Positions 1 through 5,800 of a stretch of 5,876 bases of DNA are shown here, one piece after another (within the stretch, counting starts at the first letter, position 1; each line of letters begins with the position of its first letter). The notes beneath the pieces are model-generated. The model searched no databases, had not been told where the DNA came from, and saw only the letters and a list, made by a program, of their open reading frames with translations. The position numbers and the translations under genes were made by a program. This stretch comes from Thermococcaceae archaeon (GTDB lineage Archaea; Methanobacteriota_B; Thermococci; Thermococcales; Thermococcaceae), in contig JAMOPD010000381.1 of NCBI GenBank assembly GCA_027064745.1, positions 1-5,876 on the forward strand, in the 5' to 3' direction.

Positions 1-228
1 AGCCGGAACTGCCGACGCAACACGAGCCGGAGCTGGGGCAGAAACAGGGGCAGAAACAGGAACTTGTGTCTGAGCTGGAATCTCAGTTGTACCCACTGAA
101 ATTCCGAAATCCTGGGCTTTCACCTCGTAGCTTTCTCCTTCAAAAGAGACTTTGAATTTACCTGAACCTAGTTCCTCAACTTCAACTTCATAAGTGACAC
201 CATCAACGATAACCTTAACCTTTGCCAT
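1..228 (-). CDS. mmdC: Biotin carrier (gamma) subunit of methylmalonyl-CoA decarboxylase-type complex, C-terminus missing
   Basis: Reading from ATG at 228 gives 76 codons to the window edge with no stop, starting MAKVKVIVDGVTYEVEVEEL. The first 45 or so residues form the small beta-rich N-terminal region typical of biotin carrier subunits of sodium-pumping decarboxylases. They are followed by a Pro/Ala/Val/Ser-rich flexible linker from about residue 50. The biotinyl domain with its expected AMKM lysine motif would lie beyond base 1 and is not seen, so the biotin role is inferred from family architecture and neighbours. In the family, the carrier shuttles the carboxyl group from the carboxyltransferase (MmdA) to the membrane beta subunit. 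The start is supported by GGAGAG at 241-236, seven bases upstream. The gene begins one base after the TAA of the delta gene, so the two are probably translationally coupled. Alternative: a biotin carrier of an acetyl/propionyl-CoA carboxylase; the adjacent OadG-like protein argues for a decarboxylase. Confidence 0.85.
   Translation of the reverse strand, partial: MAKVKVIVDGVTYEVEVEELGSGKFKVSFEGESYEVKAQDFGISVGTTEIPAQTQVPVSAPVSAPAPARVASAVPA
35..60. repeat. 12-base tandem repeat in the biotin-carrier linker
   Basis: The unit GGGGCAGAAACA occurs at 35-46 and 47-58 with two further matching bases at 59-60. On the coding (minus) strand it is in frame and encodes a repeated four-residue unit, read as PVSAPVSAPA. 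It lies in the Pro/Ala-rich hinge before the expected biotinyl domain. In-frame repeats of this kind can lengthen or shorten a flexible linker without disturbing the folded domains; that consequence is inferred. Confidence 0.8.
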
Positions 229-229
229 T

Positions 230-586
230 TTACCACTCTCCTATCTCATAATTGAAGTTCTCAACTTCCTCCATTTGAGTTTGTAAGCCGTAAAAACGCC
301 ATACATCAGAAGGTTTCCTTTTAAAGGGCAATGGTCTTAGTTGAGCTGCTTTTTCTGCTGTGTATGCCAAGATAGCAGCTGTTATCACAGCAACCTTTCT
401 GGGTTCAAGCTTGGGTTTCTCTTCAACACTAACCTCCTCAACCTTCTCTTCAACTGGAGCTCTTTCTACGAGGCTAACTTCCAGCTTTCCAATTGCATAC
501 ATCGCTATTGAGAGTATTATGAGAACTCCAAAAACCACCGAAACCCCCAAAATGGTAATATAAAGGCCTTCCATAAAGGTTGCCAT
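230..586 (-). CDS. mmdD: OadG-like delta subunit of methylmalonyl-CoA decarboxylase-type complex
   Basis: This 118-residue protein starts MATFMEGLYITILGVSVVFG. It has one clear N-terminal membrane segment (about residues 6-33), a Glu/Lys/Val/Pro-rich linker (about 36-62) and a conserved-looking C-terminal part beginning RKVAVITAAILAYT and containing KRKPSDVWRFYGLQTQ. This architecture (membrane anchor, charged linker, cytoplasmic tail) is that of the OadG/MmdD small subunit, which in characterised sodium-pumping decarboxylases helps assemble the carboxyltransferase with the membrane part. An in-frame GTG at 601 would add five residues but overlaps the mmdA stop. I chose the ATG at 586 because GAGGTG at 599-594 sits seven bases upstream of it. 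The gene starts 11 bases after the mmdA stop and ends one base before mmdC. It has no enzymatic motif of its own. The family call rests on architecture plus operon position. Confidence 0.85.
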   Translation of the reverse strand: MATFMEGLYITILGVSVVFGVLIILSIAMYAIGKLEVSLVERAPVEEKVEEVSVEEKPKLEPRKVAVITAAILAYTAEKAAQLRPLPFKRKPSDVWRFYGLQTQMEEVENFNYEIGEW

Positions 587-597
587 TTCTCCACACC

Positions 598-2166
598 TCA
601 CAGTGGTATGTTGCCATGTTTCTTCGGAGGCAACTTAACACGCTTGCTTTCCATCGCTTCAAGAGCGAGAATTATCTTTGCCCTCGTTTCCGCCGGGTCA
701 ATCACGTCATCCACATATCCTCTGCTTGCCGCAACGTATGGATTGGCAAACTTTGCTCTATACTCTTGAATTCTCTGTTTTCTGACTTCTTCTGGATTTT
801 CAGCTTTTGCTATCTCCTTCCTGAAGATAATGTTTGCAGCGCCTTCCGGCCCCATAACTGCTATCTCAGCCGTTGGCCATGCAAAAACGAAGTCAGCTCC
901 AAGGTGTTTGCTTCCCATAGCCAGATACGCCCCACCGTAAGCCTTTCTGAGAATAACAGTAACTAATGGGACAGTTGCCTCTGCATAGGCGTAGAGTACT
1001 TTAGCTCCGTGCCTTATAATTCCTCCATACTCTTGCTGAGTTCCGGGGAGGTAACCTGGGACATCCACGAATGTAACTATGGGAATGTTGAAGGCATCAC
1101 AGGTTCTAACAAACCTCGCTATCTTGTCCGAGCTGTCTATGTCGAGAACACCTGCAAAATAGTTCGGATTGTTTGCCACAATTCCAACTGTCTGACCATT
1201 CATCCTAGCAAAGCCAACGACGGCATTTGGTGCATAGTAAGGCAGAATCTCAAGAAAGTCTGGATTTCCGTTAGCGTTTCTATCAACAACCTCATATATG
1301 ACCTGTCTAACATCATAACCCTTATTCGGATCGTCAGGAACTACATTGTAAAGGTTTTCAGTCTTTCTGAATGGTAGGTCGTTTGTTTTAACTCTCGGAG
1401 GTTTCTCCATGTTGTTAGATGGTAGGTAACTAACGAGCCTCCTAATGAGAGCTATAACCTCTTCATCACTCTTTCCAACTAAGTGAGCTTGACCGCTCTT
1501 TTGGGCATGAATCATCGCCCCTCCCAACTGACCTGGAGATACTTCCACACCAGTGACAGCTTTGACAACTTGTGGGCCCGTAATGAACATGAACGTCGCA
1601 GGATTGTCCACCATAAGTATGAAATCACCTATTGCAGGGCTGTAGACAGCTCCACCAGCACAGGGCCCCATGATAGCTGTAATCTGGGGGACGACACCAC
1701 TGAGAATCGTGTTCATCTTAAAGATTTCACCGTAGCCCTTAAGAGAATCTACTCCCTCCTGAATTCTTGCCCCTCCAGAGTCATTAATCCCTATTATAGG
1801 AGCTCCTGCCTCCAGAGCCAACTCCATAACACGCTTTATCTTTGCGGCATGCATTTCGCCCAGTGATCCTCCCATCACAGTGAAATCCTGAGAATAGACA
1901 AAGACGAGTCTTCCATCAATTGTGCCATAACCTGTTATCACACCGTCTGCTGGCAACTCCATTCTGTCGAGACCAAATTCCGTATTCCTATGTTTGACAA
2001 ACATTCCTATTTCCACAAAACTCCCGGGGTCGAGGAGCTTTTCTATCCTCTCTCTGGCTGTTAATTTACCTTTTTCATGCTGTTTTTGAACTTTGGCTTC
2101 CCCACCCATCTGAAGAATCCTTTCTTTCTTCTCATAGAGTTCGTTAACTTTCTCTTCCATGCTCAT
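598..2166 (-). CDS. mmdA: Methylmalonyl-CoA decarboxylase alpha subunit (biotin-dependent carboxyltransferase)
   Basis: The 522-residue protein has the usual full length of the acyl-CoA carboxyltransferase family (MmdA / propionyl-CoA carboxylase beta / glutaconyl-CoA decarboxylase alpha). It carries two tandem crotonase-like halves. The N-half has SGGARIQEG at residues 130-138 and GPCAGGAVYSPA at 167-178; the C-half has VDVPGYLPGTQQEYGG at 367-382 and AYGGAYLAMGSK at 409-420. The paired Gly-Gly-Ala sites match the oxyanion holes that stabilise the CoA-thioester enolate and the biotin ureido enolate in this family. The expected reaction transfers the carboxyl of (S)-methylmalonyl-CoA to carrier-bound biotin in the cytoplasm. 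The ATG at 2166 is preceded by GGAGGAG at 2178-2172, five bases away; a second ATG at 2160 is less well spaced. The OadG-like and biotin carrier genes directly downstream favour a decarboxylase. Substrate specificity cannot be read from the sequence, and propionyl-CoA carboxylase activity remains an alternative. Confidence 0.93.
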   Translation of the reverse strand: MSMEEKVNELYEKKERILQMGGEAKVQKQHEKGKLTARERIEKLLDPGSFVEIGMFVKHRNTEFGLDRMELPADGVITGYGTIDGRLVFVYSQDFTVMGGSLGEMHAAKIKRVMELALEAGAPIIGINDSGGARIQEGVDSLKGYGEIFKMNTILSGVVPQITAIMGPCAGGAVYSPAIGDFILMVDNPATFMFITGPQVVKAVTGVEVSPGQLGGAMIHAQKSGQAHLVGKSDEEVIALIRRLVSYLPSNNMEKPPRVKTNDLPFRKTENLYNVVPDDPNKGYDVRQVIYEVVDRNANGNPDFLEILPYYAPNAVVGFARMNGQTVGIVANNPNYFAGVLDIDSSDKIARFVRTCDAFNIPIVTFVDVPGYLPGTQQEYGGIIRHGAKVLYAYAEATVPLVTVILRKAYGGAYLAMGSKHLGADFVFAWPTAEIAVMGPEGAANIIFRKEIAKAENPEEVRKQRIQEYRAKFANPYVAASRGYVDDVIDPAETRAKIILALEAMESKRVKLPPKKHGNIPL

Positions 2167-2171
2167 AAGAA

Positions 2172-2178
2172 CTCCTCC
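2172..2178 (-). promoter_or_regulatory. Strong ribosome binding site of mmdA
   Basis: GGAGGAG lies five bases before the ATG at 2166. It supports 2166 rather than the in-frame ATG at 2160 as the start, and it implies a transcript with a 5' leader rather than a leaderless one. Confidence 0.8.
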
Positions 2179-2196
2179 TTTTTATATGAGATGAAC

Positions 2197-2230
2197 TTGA
2201 AAGTTTGTCGTTTGTAAAGTTTAAAAGGGT
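2197..2230 (-). promoter_or_regulatory. Possible mmdA promoter (TATA-like box and start region)
   Basis: On the minus strand the sequence ACCCTTTTAAAC has a TATA-like core TTTTAAA at 2226-2220. Archaeal transcription normally starts about 25 bases downstream of the box, which would be near 2197. That gives a leader of roughly 30 bases containing the GGAGGAG site. The core is not a perfect Thermococcales TATA box. A more TATA-like ATATAAAA at 2187-2180 would place the start inside the gene, so I prefer the upstream site. Prediction by eye only. Confidence 0.35.
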
Positions 2231-2250
2231 TTCCATGGATCTGGACGATA

Positions 2251-2322
2251 CTGTCAGGATAAGTCAGGCTTAACAATCATACCGGGTTTATCATCAGGCA
2301 CCCTCACAGCTTATCCTGACAG
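2251..2322. repeat. 72-base element bounded by perfect 13-base inverted repeats
   Basis: CTGTCAGGATAAG at 2251-2263 is matched exactly in reverse complement by CTTATCCTGACAG at 2310-2322, enclosing 46 bases. It sits between the aIF2-beta stop and the putative mmdA promoter. If transcribed from either strand it could close a long 13-pair stem. It could alternatively be a paired operator, or a very short relic of a mobile element with terminal inverted repeats. A CTGGAC hexamer occurs near both ends (2241-2246 and 2323-2328), but it is four bases away from the left end, so it is not a clean target-site duplication. No protein can be read from it. The repeat is certain; its function is unknown. 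Confidence 0.85.
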
Positions 2323-2332
2323 CTGGACTGTT

Positions 2333-2358
2333 CAAAAGAATACCCAAGGGAAAAGAAA
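2333..2358 (-). terminator. T-rich terminator-like tracts after the aIF2-beta gene
   Basis: On the minus strand the sequence just after the aIF2-beta TGA (2364-2362) contains two pyrimidine-rich runs, TTTCTTTT at 2358-2351 and TTCTTTT at 2340-2334. Archaeal intrinsic termination depends mainly on such T-rich tracts, often without a hairpin. Two runs so close behind a stop codon and ahead of a new promoter fit a transcription end for the mcm/aIF2-beta unit. Neither run is an uninterrupted T stretch, so this is tentative. Confidence 0.4.
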
Positions 2359-2361
2359 GGC

Positions 2362-2787
2362 TCAGATGTGGGCTATTGGAGTCTCAGCACCACAGGCTTC
2401 ACATTTAAGGAAGTGGAAACGGCCTTTTTTGAGGATCTTTGTGTCTGGAGAACCGCATACAGGACAGATAACGTACTCCTTGAGGTACTTTTTCATCTTA
2501 TTTGCTATCAGGTATGGTGTAAAGCGGCCCTGTAAAACTACCCTCCTGCCCTCAAGCGTTCCTGCAGTTGCAACCTCCCTCAAGATGAACTTAAGGAGAT
2601 GATTGGGGTCTCTGTTTAATGCATCTGCTATATCCTTAAAGTTTTCAATTATAGTCTTGTTACCCTCGATGTTGACTATGGCCGCTGGCACCTCAAATCT
2701 GGATGTATGATGCTTCACATTCTCCGGCAGTTCATCATATGCCTTGTCAAGTAAAGCCTCGTAATCGTAAAAGTCAACCTCATCCAT
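2362..2787 (-). CDS. eif2b: Translation initiation factor aIF2 subunit beta
   Basis: This 141-residue protein has the standard length and layout of archaeal aIF2-beta. A short acidic N-terminal segment ([20 protein letters not shown]) corresponds to the helix that contacts aIF2-gamma. The central alpha/beta domain (about 35-100) includes [19 protein letters not shown] and the QGRFTP stretch. The C-terminal C4 zinc ribbon has Cys108-x2-Cys111 and Cys129-x2-Cys132 separated by 17 residues. With alpha and gamma subunits the protein forms the GTP-dependent aIF2 complex that delivers initiator methionyl-tRNA to the small ribosomal subunit. The ATG at 2787 is preceded by AGGAGGTG at 2800-2793, five bases upstream, which settles the start. 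It lies 56 bases after the mcm stop on the same strand, so co-transcription is plausible, although a TATA-like sequence in the gap may provide its own promoter. All key zinc ligands are present. Confidence 0.96.
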   Translation of the reverse strand: MDEVDFYDYEALLDKAYDELPENVKHHTSRFEVPAAIVNIEGNKTIIENFKDIADALNRDPNHLLKFILREVATAGTLEGRRVVLQGRFTPYLIANKMKKYLKEYVICPVCGSPDTKILKKGRFHFLKCEACGAETPIAHI

Positions 2788-2792
2788 TTCAA

Positions 2793-2827
2793 CACCTCCT
2801 TAGTCCCATACACATCAGCATTTATAA
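2793..2827 (-). promoter_or_regulatory. Ribosome binding site and possible internal promoter of the aIF2-beta gene
   Basis: AGGAGGTG at 2800-2793 is a near-perfect Shine-Dalgarno sequence five bases before the ATG. Upstream, TTATAAA at 2827-2821 resembles an archaeal TATA box. Transcription from it would start near 2800-2798, almost on top of the ribosome binding site, which is awkwardly close. The binding site is well supported. The promoter is weak, and co-transcription from upstream of mcm is equally possible. Confidence 0.5.
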
Positions 2828-2843
2828 TCTTAATCTTTTGATG

Positions 2844-5800
2844 TTAACCGACTATCTTATAGTAACCATTCCTCGGTTCATAAATCCTTGAGTTAGCAAT
2901 CAGCTCTTCTATAATCTTCCTTGCCTCCTGCTTGCTGATTCCAGCTCTGCTCGCCTCCTGGAGGATGTCATCAGCAGGTGCTCCGTAATCCGTCGAATCC
3001 TGAAGCTTCTCTATAATCTCAAGCAGCCTGTCGATTTTGTTTATTTTTCTTGAGGACTTCCCCACTTCGAGGATTGAGATGTCCATAATGCCCTCCTCAT
3101 CGATGGCTATCTTCTTCAGAGTCTCCTCCATTATCTTTATAGCCTCTCTGGCATCGTGTCTCGTTACTATCTCGCTCAGTCTCATTCTTGCATGGGCCTC
3201 ACTCAGACGGATCAAAGCCTCAAGCTGTCTGGCAGTTATGGGGATTGGCTTTACACCTTCAGTATCACCGCCTCCTCCGATCCTCTTCCTCATCTTTACG
3301 TAGTATCTCTCAAGCTCCTCCATGGCCTCCTTCGTGAGGACAGGGTGTATGTTTTTCCTCGCATAGGCGATGTACTTTTTGAGGAGGTCATAGGGCACTT
3401 TAGGAGTTACGACCTCACTTTCCCCTTTTCTAACCTTAAGGATATGCTGGGCTATTTCACTGTCTATCTTTTCATCAGGCTCATCGAGGAGCAGGAATAT
3501 TAGGTCAAATCTGCTGAGCAGCGTTGGCGGTAAATCCAGCTGTTCGGGCAGAGGTTTGTGCCTGTTGAAACGGCCATGTTTTGGATTTGCAGCGGCTATA
3601 ACGGTCGTACGGGCATTGAGGGTTGCCGTGATGCCTGCCTTTGCTATGCTTATTGAGTTGTGAAGGACAAGACCGTGGGACACAAAAAGGTGATAAGGTT
3701 CAACAGTTATGTCGTAGACCCATTCCCCGCCTTCATTTGGAATTTCCTCCACTTTTTTAACCATCAGGAAGTTAACATTACCCTCCCAAAACTCCATGAA
3801 GTTCATGAGATGCCACGTTGCCTCAGTAATCTTTCTGACTACTGCACTCTGAATTATGCTAATCCCAAATTCATCCTTGCTATCAATTAAGTACTTCAGT
3901 CGGCCGTATGTTATCCCATATTCCCTGTATATCCAAGTCTTTGGAAGCAGCTTAATAGCCTCTTGAGGACGCTCTTTTATAAGCCTCTCTAATTCGGCTA
4001 TTCTTTCTTTAACCCTCTTTAGAAATTCCGAAATATACTTTTCCCTGACAACTTCTCTATAGAATCTTGAGCGCTCTATCTTGCTCAATCTGATACCAAC
4101 AGCCCTTCCAGCCTTAAGAAGTTCTCCAACAATTTCCCTTGGAAAGAGTCTTTCAGCGGGTTCTACAATATAATTAGGGCCAACTCTTTTTATTCTCGCT
4201 ACAATCCCCTGGGAGTAAAGGTAGTCATGATAATCCTCTGCCTCATGTTTATCTTTGAAAGTTTTCTCTCGTCCAGCGTTTATTTTAATGGGATAGCTCC
4301 TAACCCCAAGTACTATATCGCCCAGCTCAATTTTTTCAGCAGATTTCTCACAGATTTTTCCATTCTCCCAGACCATGATTGGATGTTCTGGTGTAACTAT
4401 GATCTCCCTACCATTTGAGAATTTCAGCTTTATGAACTTCTCCGGAGCTTTATGCCTGCTCACGCGATTAACCTTAACCTTCATAACTTTCTTCTTCTCA
4501 AGGTCGTAGGCAAGGAGATAGAGGTTATCAACGGGCAGTACCTCTGTATCCTTTCCAAGAATTACCCTATCACGATTTTTCTCGATGAGAGAATCAACCA
4601 GCTCACCTATCTTAACTTTTCTTCCGTCAGCCAAAAGGAGTTCGAAGTCATGAGGATAACTCTGCTGTTCTAGAGCCTCGTGTATTGCACTCCTATCTCT
4701 TTCGCTCATTTTGTCAAATTCGTCGATGCAGTTGTGGACGATTATTCCCTCAGCTAAGAAGTTATGATTTCCAGGTACATAAAGGTCATAAACATAGCCC
4801 TCGTATGGGATATACTCGATGGAGATGATTTCATCAAGGAAATAATCTCTCGTCGCTAAAATCTTCATTTTAAGTTTTGTTTCTGATGTTAAGACATCGC
4901 CAAGCTTTTTGAGTATTTTCCGTAGCTGAATTCTGCTTGGCTGATATTTTCCTTTGGCGTATGAATAGATAGTGCTCCAGAGACCCATCCGCTGAAGTGT
5001 GCTTGAGGGTACACTTTTTATTATTTCCCGCGCGAGGGACTGTACAGGCTCTGCTGGAGCTTTATCGCTTCTCGACGAAACGAGATGCTTTTTGAGAGGC
5101 ACATTCTTAGCCTTGATGCTGTATTTCTTCACTGCCTCCAAGAGATTCGCAACATCCTCTCTGCCAGTTATCCTTATTCTGTTTACACCATTTCCAGGAA
5201 TCATGCGGGCGTAGACGTCGAACCTGCGGAGGAGCAATACGAAGGCTTTATCTTGTTCCATGTCGTTGGAAAGCAGGAATTCAACATGAATGACTTCTCC
5301 CTTACCGCTCCTCTTGATTGAGACACAGCCATCAGAATCTAAAGCTCCAGCTATAAAGGCCTTTAAAGCCTCATCATCGAGTGAAAACGCATTTTTAAGA
5401 TTGTTCCCTGTGATATATTCATAAATGAAGGCAAGCAATGGCGAACTCACATGGAAAATTATGTTGTTGCTTTTTATTCTGTTGCCTGCAAGATCACTCT
5501 CGGTTGCTCTCTCATACTCCCGCAGTTTACCCCGGTAAAAGCTTCTGAATGTCTCTCGTATCTGGTTGATTTGCTTTGGATGAGTTTTTGACTGAACAAT
5601 GCGCACGTGGACTTTCGAACCATTTCTCTGTATCCACCCGTCTCCGTAAAGGAATCCAAGGAAATACGCTAACTCGGGGGTTATGTAAGCAACTTTTAGA
5701 CGCTCTCTGCGATAGTTGGAGCCGTAGGTTAGTGGTCTTTCTTTCCATTTATTGTAGATGCCAAAATCTTTGAGAATCTTCCTGAACCGTTCAACACTTA

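Noticed and set aside
599..601. GTG start extending the delta subunit by five residues
   Set aside because: It overlaps the mmdA stop codon and lies inside the GAGGTG ribosome binding site. The ATG at 586 is correctly spaced from that site and begins a normal membrane anchor.
580..966. Plus-strand open frames opposite mmdA, mcm and other genes
   Set aside because: They lie antisense to strongly conserved genes, have no ribosome binding site or recognisable domains, and are explained as frames opened by the composition of the real genes.
2180..2187. ATATAAAA as the mmdA TATA box
   Set aside because: Transcription would start about 25 bases downstream, inside the coding region and past the strong ribosome binding site, which would then be useless.
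2260..2322. Box C/D or H/ACA guide RNA in the inverted-repeat element (minus strand)
   Set aside because: TGATGA and CTGA are present, but C, D', C' and D boxes cannot be placed with normal spacing: the CTGA and TGATGA overlap, and the next CTGA is 23 bases on. No ACA with a pseudouridylation pocket could be drawn.
4140..4180. Degenerate LAGLIDADG helix in intein 2 (IVGELLKAGR)
   Set aside because: It matches only the hydrophobic pattern and glycines, lacks the acidic catalytic residue, and is no better than many ordinary amphipathic helices. It is not enough to call an endonuclease.
5604..5606. GTG that could be taken as the start of a 920-residue protein
   Set aside because: The same frame stays open for 90 more codons to the window edge and contains the first LAGLIDADG helix, so the GTG is an internal intein codon. 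Annotating a start here would truncate the intein and the helicase.
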